DNA of 64,000 nt from Thermoproteota archaeon (GTDB taxonomy: Archaea > Korarchaeota > Korarchaeia > Korarchaeales > Korarchaeaceae): NCBI GenBank assembly GCA_026986575.1, contig JALSOH010000006.1, positions 248,001-312,000 on the forward strand, written 5' to 3'. Positions 1-7,390 of this stretch are shown here, in pieces (the stretch's first letter is position 1; the number at the start of each line of letters is the position of its first letter). The translations under genes were made by a program, and so were the position numbers. A model generated the notes under the pieces. It ran no database searches. It was not told where the DNA came from and worked only from the letters and a program-made list of their open reading frames with translations.

Positions 1-327
1 CTGCTGGTAGCGAACGAGAAAGGAGCATATGTGCTCTCGGACATAGGCACGTTCCTCAAGTACAGCAAGGACGGCAAAGTTCCCGACTTAGCCATCCTTT
101 TCGAGGGTGGTGATGATCTCCTCAACATATACAGCGTTTACCTCGTTCCCTCCTGCACGGGGAAGGAGGCCAGCTACGCTAAAGCCTTTGCTGATTTCGT
201 CGTGGGAGGCGCTCAAGATATGATCGCCCACTACGGTGTCTCCGAGTACGGACAGCCCCTCTTCTATCCCGCAAGGGATAAGTTGAATTGGCTTAGGGAG
301 AGGTGGCAGGCGCTGGCTGGAGGGTGA
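1..327 (+). CDS. tupA: Tungstate-type ABC transporter substrate-binding protein, C-terminal part
   Basis: Open from the first base, so the gene enters from the left; only the last 108 residues are present. They match the end of the TupA family: a VLSDIGT segment near residue 15, and GQPLFYP close to the C-terminus. In the family this extracytoplasmic protein binds tungstate (or molybdate) and delivers it to the membrane permease. The permease (starting 5 bases downstream) and the ATPase follow in order, which strongly supports the assignment. Tungstate versus molybdate specificity is inferred from family likeness, mainly of the permease, and cannot be decided from this fragment. Confidence 0.82.
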   Translation: MLVANEKGAYVLSDIGTFLKYSKDGKVPDLAILFEGGDDLLNIYSVYLVPSCTGKEASYAKAFADFVVGGAQDMIAHYGVSEYGQPLFYPARDKLNWLRERWQALAGG

Positions 328-331
328 TCCG

Positions 332-967
332 GTGGGGGAGGTCCTAGAGATCGTACTCAGGAGCTTGGTGGTGTCAGGAACGGCGACGCTACTGGCCTCC
401 ATTTGGAGTATTGCCCTAGCTTACCTGCTCGTGCGATCTCCTAGGGCCTCCCGACCCCTCATTCCCCTATTAGAGGGCATGGTGGGCATACCCACCGTCT
501 TGATAGGGCTCCTCCTCTACCTGCTTCTCAGCAGGCAGGGTCCTCTTGGTATGCTGAGGTTACTCTATTCCCCCCAAGCCATAGTAATCGGACAGGCCAT
601 CTTGATAACCCCCCTAATAACTTCTGTTGCCTACAGGGTCCTCTCCCACTCTTGGAACATTTATGGGGAGCTGACTCTCTCCTTGGGCGCTGCCGAGGGT
701 CAGGCGGCCAAGATAGTGATATCCGAGTCCCTCCCAGGAGTAGCTGCTGCCGTGGTGATGGGCTTCTCTAGGGCTCTTGGGGAGTTAGGCGTCGCTCTGA
801 TGGTGGGAGGTAACATAAAGGGCTACACGAGGGTCATGACCACTGCCATAGCGCTTGAGGTGTCAAAGGGGGAGTTCGAGCTAGCCATGTCTCTGGGCAT
901 CATCCTGCTGCTTATGCTGGCCATGATCTCCCTCACCCTCAGGTTCTTGGGGAGGCTCAGGGAATGA
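332..967 (+). CDS. tupB: Tungstate-type ABC transporter permease
   Basis: A 211-residue membrane protein with about five hydrophobic segments, starting at GTG 5 bases after the tupA stop. The cytoplasmic coupling (EAA) loop lies around residues 128-155 (GAAEGQAAKIVISESLPG). It is followed by FSRALGELGVALMVGGNI, and the MVGGNI ending is typical of TupB permeases. In the family it forms the homodimeric channel that carries tungstate into the cell. Its stop overlaps the ATPase start by four bases (ATGA), so the two are translationally coupled. Confidence 0.86.
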   Translation: MGEVLEIVLRSLVVSGTATLLASIWSIALAYLLVRSPRASRPLIPLLEGMVGIPTVLIGLLLYLLLSRQGPLGMLRLLYSPQAIVIGQAILITPLITSVAYRVLSHSWNIYGELTLSLGAAEGQAAKIVISESLPGVAAAVVMGFSRALGELGVALMVGGNIKGYTRVMTTAIALEVSKGEFELAMSLGIILLLMLAMISLTLRFLGRLRE

Positions 968-1665
968 ACGGAATAGAATTGAGAGAAGTCTGGTTCAGGT
1001 ATCCAGGATCTAGGGAGTGGACCCTGAGAGGGGTGAGCTTGGAGATCAGGCGGGGTGAGGTGCTCGCCCTAGTGGGCCCAAATGGCTCCGGGAAGACCAC
1101 CATCCTGAAGTTAGCTGGAGGCCTCTACAGACCCTCTAGGGGAAAGGTCAAGTTCTGGAGATCGAACATATGGGAGGTAAATGGATCTAGGAGGCTTGAG
1201 CTCAGGAGAATGGTGGTTTACGTCCACGAGAGGCCTATCCTCCTGAGAGGAACGGCCTTGGATAATATAGCCTTCGCCCCTCTACTGAGAGGCATGCCTA
1301 GGGAGGAGGCGGTTAGGAGGGCGGAAGAACTGCTCAGTGATACGGAATCGGCCTACTTATCGAGGAAGGATAGGAGAGAGATGTCGGCAGGGGAGGCACA
1401 GGTAGTGTCGATTCTCAGGGCAGTGGCTGCTAGCCCTAGGATACTCCTGCTGGATGAACCTACTGCCCATCTGGATAGGGAGAAGAGGGGGGTCATGACG
1501 GGCCTCATAGGGAAGTTGAGGTCAGAGGGGATGGGGATAGCTATTGCCACTCATGATCACTTGCTGGCTCTGAGGACGGCGGACAGGGTTGCAGTCGTTG
1601 AGAATGGGGTGATTGGGTCCATAGGTAGACCCTCAGAGGTCTTAGACTTTTTTAAGATATATTAA
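964..1665 (+). CDS. tupC: Tungstate-type ABC transporter ATP-binding protein
   Basis: A 233-residue ABC ATPase. Walker A is GPNGSGKTT near residues 39-47, Walker B with the D-loop is ILLLDEPTAHLD, and the switch histidine lies in ATHDH. The signature is MSAGEAQ instead of the usual LSGGQ, a tolerated but uncommon variant in which the second Gly of the loop is replaced by Ala. It should power uptake through TupB. It is the last gene of the tup operon; no following gene is close on this strand. Confidence 0.86.
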   Translation: MNGIELREVWFRYPGSREWTLRGVSLEIRRGEVLALVGPNGSGKTTILKLAGGLYRPSRGKVKFWRSNIWEVNGSRRLELRRMVVYVHERPILLRGTALDNIAFAPLLRGMPREEAVRRAEELLSDTESAYLSRKDRREMSAGEAQVVSILRAVAASPRILLLDEPTAHLDREKRGVMTGLIGKLRSEGMGIAIATHDHLLALRTADRVAVVENGVIGSIGRPSEVLDFFKIY

Positions 1666-1802
1666 GCAAGATGGCTCATAATATTTGAGAAACCATTGGA
1701 CCCCACTTCTCAGTAAACCCTCCTCAGATCAAGGTTTGAACGATTTTCGCGGACAGAAATCAATAAATAGTAAATAATTACACAATATTAAGGTTGCTAG
1801 AT

Positions 1803-2120
1803 ATGGGGACCCTAACCGTCGTGATACCTGATGACCTGCTCCGGAGACTAAGGGAGCATCTCAAGGAGAGGGGAGCTGGAAGAGGAGCGCTATCAAAGTT
1901 CGTCTCATCGGCTATAGAGAGGGCCCTGTTAGAATCTGAGTTTAGACGGGTGTTTATAGCTGAAGTGGGGGGAAGAGAGGTAGCTAGGGCACCTTCCCTC
2001 AAGGAGCTCGCTGAGGTCCTGAAATCCAAGGGTATTGATCCCAGCACCGTCACGGTAAGGGCCTTGCCTCCTCCCAAGCCCTTAGCTCGGGCAGGTGCTA
2101 GGGTAATTGAGCGTGGTTGA
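1803..2120 (+). CDS. Ribbon-helix-helix-like small protein, probable partner of the protease-fold protein
   Basis: The ATG at 1803 is chosen because an AT-rich TATA element (1771-1780) lies 26 bases upstream, as for a leaderless mRNA; a TTG at 1794 in the same frame is the alternative. The protein has 105 residues. The N-terminus (TLTVVIPDDLLRRLREHL, then ALSKFVSSAIERAL) has the strand-helix-helix pattern of RHH DNA-binding antitoxins. The rest is an acidic/basic helical tail with a Pro-rich end. It overlaps the next gene by 14 bases. An antitoxin-like role is inferred from size, fold pattern and overlap, not from a recognised family. Confidence 0.6.
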   Translation: MGTLTVVIPDDLLRRLREHLKERGAGRGALSKFVSSAIERALLESEFRRVFIAEVGGREVARAPSLKELAEVLKSKGIDPSTVTVRALPPPKPLARAGARVIERG

Positions 2121-2481
2121 TCAAATTCCTTACATTAGAGTCAAGTTTTACAATCCGCTCAGCGGGAAAGTATATCCAGAATTGGGGGAGGAGTGGGGTG
2201 TCCTCGATACAGGATATGAAGGCTTCGCTCTGGTACCAAGCGAAGTTCTCCACAAGCTAAGTATAAGGCCTTCAACCGAGAGGCACTTGGTTCTACCGGA
2301 TGGCAGAGTCATCAAATCTATGGGAGGGTATTCCACACTTATCTCAGGCGACTACGAGGTTGATGGTCTGCTGGAGAGCTATAAGGGGTTAAACGAGATC
2401 ATAATAGGTGGAGAAGCTCTGGAAAGGGCTAGAGTGGAGATAGACTACTGCATTAAGTCCGTAACAGTGATTAGGTGCTGA
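2107..2481 (+). CDS. Clan AA (retropepsin-like) aspartic protease-fold protein
   Basis: A 124-residue protein starting at TTG 2107 (GTG 2113 also possible) and overlapping the upstream RHH-like gene. It carries the retropepsin active-site pattern GVLDTGYEG with the aspartate at residue 34. A second signature, NEIIIGGEALERARVEIDY, lies near the C-terminus and resembles the hydrophobic-hydrophobic-Gly segment of the fold. Single-domain proteins of this kind would have to dimerise to make an active site. They are known in archaea and bacteria as small 'clan AA aspartic protease' proteins of uncertain function. The pairing with an RHH-like gene suggests a two-gene cassette. Confidence 0.7.
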   Translation: MSVVDQIPYIRVKFYNPLSGKVYPELGEEWGVLDTGYEGFALVPSEVLHKLSIRPSTERHLVLPDGRVIKSMGGYSTLISGDYEVDGLLESYKGLNEIIIGGEALERARVEIDYCIKSVTVIRC

Positions 2482-2519
2482 TTCCCCACCTCATCATAGT
2501 TCATTTCAGCGGATAACTA

Positions 2520-3950
2520 TCAGGAAAGTTCAACTCCCCGCTGCACCACCTTCCCTGTCACTTCGGGGGAGCTGTACACGTATCTTATCCCGAAGAGCTT
2601 CGAGAGGTCCCTGTTAAGGGCGCCTACATCCTCCCTAGATAGCCTGTCCATGTAGTACTTTCCTAGGGCGGAGGTGAGCATCTTGACCTCGTTCTCCACG
2701 CTCTTCAGGTAGTTCACCACACCCTTGGTGCAGCTCTCTCCCCTTACCCCCCATCTCAGGGCCATCTTACCTAGTTCCCTCAGCAATGGATTCCTGAAAA
2801 GTTCCCTCCTTATGAAAGTAGGGGCGAAGGGTATGCTTCCCAAACAGGCGTACACCAAGGGCCTGCCGAACGCCACCGCGCTGGCTCCTAACGCTAGGGA
2901 CTTGACCACATGGGAGCCGTCGTACAGCCTGCCCGAAATTATGAGGCTGGTCTTTACCCTCTTGTCCCTCGCCCTCGCGATGGCCCCTAGGCAGGCCACG
3001 GTGGGGAGGCCTAGGTCCCTCATGCCCGCTATGGGGCTCATCCCAGTCCCTCCCTCCTTCCCATCTATCGTTATGGCGTCCACTCCCTCCCTGCTTGCTA
3101 TCTCTATCACTCTGTCCAAGTCCCTGTAGGGCCCGGTCTTCAGGAACACCTTCACTCGGGGGAAGTTGTTCTTTATCAGCCTGATCTGACTGGCCAGTAT
3201 GTCTTCGGTGAATGTTCCAGGTGCTGAATGCCTCTCGTAGTAGTCCTTGACCTCCTTCTCCGGATCCTCCGGTATGTAGTAATGGTCCTTTATCCTCAAA
3301 GCCACCTCCCTGCTGACCAGTACCTCTCCTCCTAAGCCGGGCTTGGCGCCCTGCCCTGCCTTGATCTCGAAGGCTATCAATCCCTTCTCCACGTACTGAT
3401 CGAAGTCCGGATCCGTGTAGACCTTCTCCCAGAGCTTCATGTTCTCGTCCTCAACGCTCTGCTGTATGACGAGCCCTCCATACCCGTCTTTCAGGTTCTC
3501 CAAGTAGGCTAGGGCCCTCTCCTTGAATGATGGCTGGTCAGTGAGCCTCTCATCGTATCCCCTGATGGCGGCTATGTTCTCCCCCAAAGAGTAGACGACG
3601 CCCATCTCGGCGCATCCCCTAGCTATCTTGGGCCCTATCAGGTTGGCGATGTGCGTGCCCCCCATGGCGGCGCAGACGACGGGCATTCTCACCCTGAACC
3701 CGCCCACGGAAGTCTCTGTACTCACATCCGTGTAGAGGGGTTCCCTGAGTAACTCAATGCCCTTCTCGAGCCTCTCAGGCGTGAACTGAGGAGGAAGCAG
3801 AACTATGTCATCCAGAAGGAGGAACCTCCTCGGCTTCGTATAAACGTCAGCTCCAAATACATTGTAACCGAACTCGTCCTTGGGGGGATATACAGCTTGC
3901 TCACCCAGCTTGGCCCTCCTGAATATCTCATCTATCGGGTAGTCCGTCAT
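2520..3950 (-). CDS. FMN-binding glutamate synthase-type protein (GltB central domain)
   Basis: A 476-residue protein of the archaeal glutamate synthase alpha-domain family: an FMN-binding TIM barrel without the N-terminal glutaminase domain. Visible hallmarks are KAGQGAKPGLGGEV near residue 198, IDGKEGGTG near residue 295, and ALGASAVAFGRPL in the C-terminal phosphate-binding part of the barrel. The family transfers ammonia to 2-oxoglutarate, with separate proteins supplying glutamine hydrolysis and electrons; none is in this window. It overlaps the upstream asparagine synthetase gene by four bases (ATGA), so the pair is an operon for nitrogen assimilation. Specific function as glutamate synthase is inferred from the family. 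Confidence 0.82.
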   Translation of the reverse strand: MTDYPIDEIFRRAKLGEQAVYPPKDEFGYNVFGADVYTKPRRFLLLDDIVLLPPQFTPERLEKGIELLREPLYTDVSTETSVGGFRVRMPVVCAAMGGTHIANLIGPKIARGCAEMGVVYSLGENIAAIRGYDERLTDQPSFKERALAYLENLKDGYGGLVIQQSVEDENMKLWEKVYTDPDFDQYVEKGLIAFEIKAGQGAKPGLGGEVLVSREVALRIKDHYYIPEDPEKEVKDYYERHSAPGTFTEDILASQIRLIKNNFPRVKVFLKTGPYRDLDRVIEIASREGVDAITIDGKEGGTGMSPIAGMRDLGLPTVACLGAIARARDKRVKTSLIISGRLYDGSHVVKSLALGASAVAFGRPLVYACLGSIPFAPTFIRRELFRNPLLRELGKMALRWGVRGESCTKGVVNYLKSVENEVKMLTSALGKYYMDRLSREDVGALNRDLSKLFGIRYVYSSPEVTGKVVQRGVELS

Positions 3951-5032
3951 GGCGAGTGCACCCCCGGTATCTTGGGAGCCGGTCTGGCGAGGTGCACGGA
4001 CGGGAGATCACAGATGTACTTCACCAACCTCTCCATTCCTATGCCGAATCCAGCCGTTGGCTTCCCGTGATCGCGGAGGAACTGGAGGTACCAGCGGTAA
4101 AGCTCGGGGTTCTCGTTGGTCTCCCTCATCCTAGCGAAAACCCTCGACACCTCGTACTCTCTCGCCGCACCCGAAGAGAGCTCCCCGTGACCTTCCGGAG
4201 CGAGCAGGTCAAAGTCCATCAGTATACCTGGCTTGTCAGGGTACTCGCGGTCGTAGAAGCCCCTCGCCCCCCTCGGGTAATCATGAATGAAGAAGGGTCG
4301 CTTATGTATCTTGGACAGGTACCACTCCCACTCCCAGGGAATCTCGGCCTTGAAACTGAGCCTGTCTTGGGGTCTTCTGACGCCGAACCTTCTCTCCAGA
4401 TCTTTGATGACCTTGTCATCCTTAGCATGCTCCATTAAAAGCTCTACCGCTTCCCTATGGGTCATCCTCTTCAAGGGGAGCTTCACATCTGGTAGGCTCT
4501 TCCTCTCAGAGCCGAAGAACTCCCATATCTTTCGGAGACGGTTCTCGTACTTTTTCATCTCATCGATAACGTGCTTGAGCAGCCTCTCCGCTATCTCCAT
4601 CACTTGGAAGTGGTCCGCATCCCTGACCTCCAAGTCTATCTGGACGAACTCCACGAGGTGGCGCCCGGTCTTGGCAGCGTCTATCGGCTCATGCCTCAGG
4701 TTGGGGTAGAAGAAGTAAATCTTACCCTCCTCCATTGCCGCAGCCAGAAGCTGCTTGTACAGGATACCGCTCCTCATTAACCTGTACTCCCTTCCGTAGT
4801 AGGGGATCCGGAACTCGAACGCGCCTCTCGTGCCGGGATCCGTTACTGGACCGACCATTATTGGATCGAACTCCACGAAACCCTCTCCATCCAAGAAGTC
4901 CCTCATGGCCTTGGCTATGAGGTGCCTGAATCGGTAGACTTCCTGCATGACGGGATGGCTCACTATCCTGAATATGTCTTCGGCGAAAGCCTGGGGTTCG
5001 AGGGGGAGCTCGAGCTTCTGGGACATGATCAT
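3947..5032 (-). CDS. Archaeal asparagine synthetase (AsnRS-like, class II aaRS paralogue)
   Basis: A class II aminoacyl-tRNA synthetase catalytic core without the N-terminal anticodon-binding domain. This is the form of archaeal asparagine synthetase A (AS-AR), which makes asparagine from aspartate and ammonia with ATP. Motif 2 is LRHEPIDAAKTGRH, and motif 3 is GFGIGMERLVKYI near the C-terminus. The frame is open to an ATG at 5143. The ATG at 5032 (361 residues) is preferred because a TATA element (CTTTTTTAT on this strand, 5055-5063) lies 27 bases upstream and conservation begins just after it; ATG 5026 is also possible. It is the first gene of an operon with the glutamate synthase-type gene. 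A true AsnRS is unlikely without the anticodon domain. Confidence 0.83.
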   Translation of the reverse strand: MIMSQKLELPLEPQAFAEDIFRIVSHPVMQEVYRFRHLIAKAMRDFLDGEGFVEFDPIMVGPVTDPGTRGAFEFRIPYYGREYRLMRSGILYKQLLAAAMEEGKIYFFYPNLRHEPIDAAKTGRHLVEFVQIDLEVRDADHFQVMEIAERLLKHVIDEMKKYENRLRKIWEFFGSERKSLPDVKLPLKRMTHREAVELLMEHAKDDKVIKDLERRFGVRRPQDRLSFKAEIPWEWEWYLSKIHKRPFFIHDYPRGARGFYDREYPDKPGILMDFDLLAPEGHGELSSGAAREYEVSRVFARMRETNENPELYRWYLQFLRDHGKPTAGFGIGMERLVKYICDLPSVHLARPAPKIPGVHSP

Positions 5033-5054
5033 CTCGCTGTCATCCCAACCGACA

Positions 5055-5063
5055 ATAAAAAAG
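5055..5063 (-). promoter_or_regulatory. TATA element deciding the asparagine synthetase start
   Basis: Read on the minus strand the sequence is CTTTTTTAT, centred 27 bases before the ATG at 5032. This is the spacing seen repeatedly in this window for leaderless genes. It argues against translation from the upstream in-frame ATG at 5143, which would lie upstream of this promoter. Confidence 0.5.
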
Positions 5064-5235
5064 TTACTATCAGTATGACTTCTACTAATGAAATAATAGG
5101 TATAAAAGACTATAAACTCACAGCTATCAGGTATAATATCCAACTAGATACGATAAATGGGGTCGAACTAACTTTATAAAAGAGAGCTTTCGATATATCG
5201 CTATACTAATATAGGTATAGGGCTATAGAGATCGA

Positions 5236-5469
5236 ATGATGGGTAAAGTAATCTCGGTTAGGGAGGACACTTACAGGAGGCTCAAATCTCTCAAGGAGAG
5301 ATTGAGGGCTAAAAGCCTGGGTGAGACCATAGACAGGCTTATAGACGAATATCTGAAGAGGAAGAGGGAAAGACTGAAGGATCTCGTCAGGAGCTCGAGA
5401 CTGAGTGAGGAAGAGGCCGATAAAGTTGAGGAGATCGTCAAAGAGGTCGAGGCACGTGAGTGGTGGTAA
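5236..5469 (+). CDS. vapB: VapB-type antitoxin
   Basis: A 77-residue protein with an N-terminal strand and helices (KVISVREDTYRRLKSLK, then SLGETIDRLIDEYLKRKRERL) typical of RHH VapB antitoxins, and an acidic helical C-terminus expected to wrap the toxin. The ATG at 5236 lies 26 bases after the centre of a TATA-like element (5204-5214); the next codon is also ATG. It overlaps the PIN toxin gene by 14 bases. In the family VapB neutralises the toxin and represses the shared promoter. Confidence 0.85.
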   Translation: MMGKVISVREDTYRRLKSLKERLRAKSLGETIDRLIDEYLKRKRERLKDLVRSSRLSEEEADKVEEIVKEVEAREWW

Positions 5470-5848
5470 CGTCGTTTTGGACACATCCTTCCTGATCGAA
5501 CTGCTGGACAGAGGCCGGGAAGAACTCGTTGATCTGATCGCCGAGTATGAAAGGATAATGATCCCTTGGGTGGTGGCCTACGAATATCTCTTCGGCCACT
5601 ATCTGGCTAGAGGACCTGATGCAGCAATGGGTAGGAAGGATCTACTTCACGAAATTGGGATGATCGTGGAACCAGACCAAGACATCCTGGTCAGGGCCTT
5701 AGAACTTGATACCAAGCTGAGGAGGAAGGGAAGACCGATACCCTTCAGCGACATCTTGGTGGCCGCCACCGCGTCCGTTTCAGGATCGGACCTAGCCACC
5801 ATGGATAGGAAGCACTTCGACGGACTCAGGATCAGGTTGATCCCCTGA
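5456..5848 (+). CDS. vapC: VapC-type PIN-domain toxin ribonuclease
   Basis: A 130-residue PIN domain started at GTG 5456, inside the vapB reading frame; the frame is open further upstream but only as vapB overlap. The first acidic residue is in VVLDTSFLIEL (Asp9). Further acidic positions lie in WVVAYEYLFG (Glu), FSDILVAATA (Asp) and LATMDRKHF (Asp). The family cleaves RNA using Mg2+. Its location directly after vapB makes a complete toxin-antitoxin pair. Confidence 0.88.
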   Translation: MSGGNVVLDTSFLIELLDRGREELVDLIAEYERIMIPWVVAYEYLFGHYLARGPDAAMGRKDLLHEIGMIVEPDQDILVRALELDTKLRRKGRPIPFSDILVAATASVSGSDLATMDRKHFDGLRIRLIP

Positions 5849-5888
5849 CGATCTCCTGAACTGTCTCGAGATCTACTCAAGGATTGTA

Positions 5889-6305
5889 TTAGAGGCCTAG
5901 TTCTCTGAAGGGTCTCATGCCCCATGATTCAGGAGTCACCACGTAGATGGTCAGCAGCTGCAACAGGCTAGCTATCAATATCAGCAGGAAAGCCCTGACC
6001 CAGCTTGTGTCGTACCAGTACTTAGCAACCAGCGTCCACACCAACAGAACTGAGGCTACTCCGAAGAGGGACGGTAGCGGCAGTGGACGCACCGAGACCA
6101 CTCTCACGACGGTGAGGTAGGCGAGGCCGGACAGGAAGTTGCCCGCGACTACGAGGCCCATCAGGGAGAGAAAGCCCTTCCTCTCCCCCATGACGAATAT
6201 CTGAGCAACCCAGAAGTAGAAGGCTTGGGCGGCTATGGATAGGAGAGCAGCTAGGATGAAACCCATTATCCCAAAGAAGGCTCCGCCTACGGCATGAGGA
6301 ACCAT
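5889..6305 (-). CDS. Small four-helix membrane protein, unknown function
   Basis: A 138-residue, strongly hydrophobic protein with about four membrane segments (roughly residues 8-35, 45-65, 75-95 and 102-123). It ends in a short polar tail containing MRPFREL. I do not recognise a family; the pattern resembles the integral-membrane Yip1-like proteins only in a general way. A TATA-like CCTTAAATGG (minus strand, 6336-6345) lies about 35 bases upstream. It stands alone between vapC and the operon that begins at 6438. Confidence 0.6.
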   Translation of the reverse strand: MVPHAVGGAFFGIMGFILAALLSIAAQAFYFWVAQIFVMGERKGFLSLMGLVVAGNFLSGLAYLTVVRVVSVRPLPLPSLFGVASVLLVWTLVAKYWYDTSWVRAFLLILIASLLQLLTIYVVTPESWGMRPFRELGL

Positions 6306-6351
6306 TTCCGGTCACCATGGTAGAGTCCATACCGTCCATTTAAGGACAGAG

Positions 6352-6415
6352 GGCGCCCTCACGGCGCCTACCACTCACTCCGAGTGGCGAACCCTCCTGA
6401 GGAAAACTTTAGTAG
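6352..6415 (+). promoter_or_regulatory. Promoter with two inverted repeats ahead of the 6438-8167 operon
   Basis: A TATA-like AACTTTAGTAG (6406-6415) is centred 26 bases before the ATG at 6438. Upstream lie two short inverted repeats with identical 5-base spacing: GGCGCC-N5-GGCGCC (6352-6368) and CCACTC-N5-GAGTGG (6371-6387). Their closeness to the promoter suggests protein-binding sites, but which protein is unknown. They sit between this promoter and the divergent membrane-protein gene. Confidence 0.4.
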
Positions 6416-6437
6416 TCTGACGAAAACACGAATACCT

Positions 6438-6806
6438 ATGGGACATCTGGAACAAATCGAGGAGATACTGAGGGAGGAAGGGATCAACTACAGAAGGGTA
6501 GAGCAGGCCATCATTGCATCTTTCCGGGAGGGCGAGATCTCCTACAACGTCATCGTTCTGGCTGATGAGGACATGACCGTGATCGTGGGGAGGACCGATC
6601 CACCCCTCATCCCCACTGCCGAGATGGCCAAACTGCTGCTGGAGGAGAATTTCAAGATGAACTTCGCTTCCTACCAGCTGAGCGAAGATAATGAGGTCAT
6701 AGTGACATCCTTCCTAAGGAGCGAATGCATAGGGGAGTCCTTTAAGAGGAACTTCTACATAACGCTCACGTTCTTACGAAAATTGGGTGAGAACCTTGCT
6801 TCTTGA
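6438..6806 (+). CDS. Small alpha/beta protein, YbjN-like pattern, unknown function
   Basis: A 122-residue soluble protein from ATG 6438, placed 26 bases after a TATA centre. The in-frame extension upstream to 6384 is unlikely. It begins with a helix (HLEQIEEILREEGINY) followed by strands and a long helix (PTAEMAKLLLEENFKMNF). That order resembles the YbjN/type III secretion chaperone-like fold, but the likeness is only structural guesswork. It overlaps the next gene by 20 bases; the two proteins share size and helix-strand order and may be diverged tandem copies. Function unknown. Confidence 0.6.
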   Translation: MGHLEQIEEILREEGINYRRVEQAIIASFREGEISYNVIVLADEDMTVIVGRTDPPLIPTAEMAKLLLEENFKMNFASYQLSEDNEVIVTSFLRSECIGESFKRNFYITLTFLRKLGENLAS

Positions 6807-7206
6807 TGAGATAGAGTCCATGCTCAGGAGCGCCGGGCTGACCCCCCTCAGGGAGGAGGGCATGCTCGTGCTCATGATAGGGGAGGAAGGGAGGGATGTG
6901 GTCATCTACATAGTTGCCGAGGAGGAGAGGGGTGTCGCTTACGTTCTGGCCACTGCCTACCCACCCCTTAAGGCGGAGGGAAGGGAACTGGATCTCATGA
7001 GAGCCTCTTGGGACCTCGTGGACAAGGGAATACCGTGCAAGGTCGCTGTGGACAGGGGCTCCGCAGTAGTGGAGATGGACTTGGACAGGTGCCACCTGAA
7101 GAAGGACTACCTCCTCGAGAGCATATACTACGTGGCGGAGAGCATGCTGACCCTCTTGGAAAGGATGACCCATGTTGGTGAAGGTTCGAGTGATACCGAG
7201 GGCTAA
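6787..7206 (+). CDS. Small alpha/beta protein, possible diverged paralogue of the upstream gene
   Basis: A 139-residue protein starting at GTG 6787. It shows the same layout as its neighbour: an N-terminal helix (LLLDEIESMLRSAGL), several strands (VVIYIVAEEERGVAYVLATAYP), then a region of helix (LKKDYLLESIYYVAESMLTLLERM). No catalytic motif is evident. It overlaps both the upstream gene (20 bases) and the downstream DUF167 gene (35 bases), so it is firmly within the operon. Function unknown. Confidence 0.6.
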   Translation: MRTLLLDEIESMLRSAGLTPLREEGMLVLMIGEEGRDVVIYIVAEEERGVAYVLATAYPPLKAEGRELDLMRASWDLVDKGIPCKVAVDRGSAVVEMDLDRCHLKKDYLLESIYYVAESMLTLLERMTHVGEGSSDTEG

Positions 7207-7390
7207 GAGGGAGGAAGTCATCCCCGAGGGCGACTCCCTCGTGGTCAAGGTCAGGGAGCCTCCCGAAGGGGGAAGGGCCAACGGGAGAGTAATAGAACTT
7301 CTGGCCAAGCATTTCGGCGTGCCCAAGTCCCATGTGGAGATTGTGAGGGGTCACAGGTCTAGGGAGAAGCTGGTGAAGGTGGGCGAGTGA
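7172..7390 (+). CDS. DUF167/UPF0235 family protein (YggU-like)
   Basis: A 72-residue protein with the family's full pattern: an N-terminal strand (MLVKVRVIPRAKREEV), a central VKVREPPEGGRANGRVIELLA, and a C-terminal VPKSHVEIVRGHRSREKLVKV. The family is widespread in archaea and bacteria and its biochemical role is not established. It starts at ATG inside the upstream gene, and its stop is followed immediately by the xerA start. Confidence 0.88.
   Translation: MLVKVRVIPRAKREEVIPEGDSLVVKVREPPEGGRANGRVIELLAKHFGVPKSHVEIVRGHRSREKLVKVGE

Noticed and set aside
5033-5143. N-terminal extension of asparagine synthetase with Tyr/Phe-rich residues
   Set aside because: The TATA element at 5055-5063 lies inside it, and the class II core needs no such extension; translation most likely starts at 5032 or 5026.
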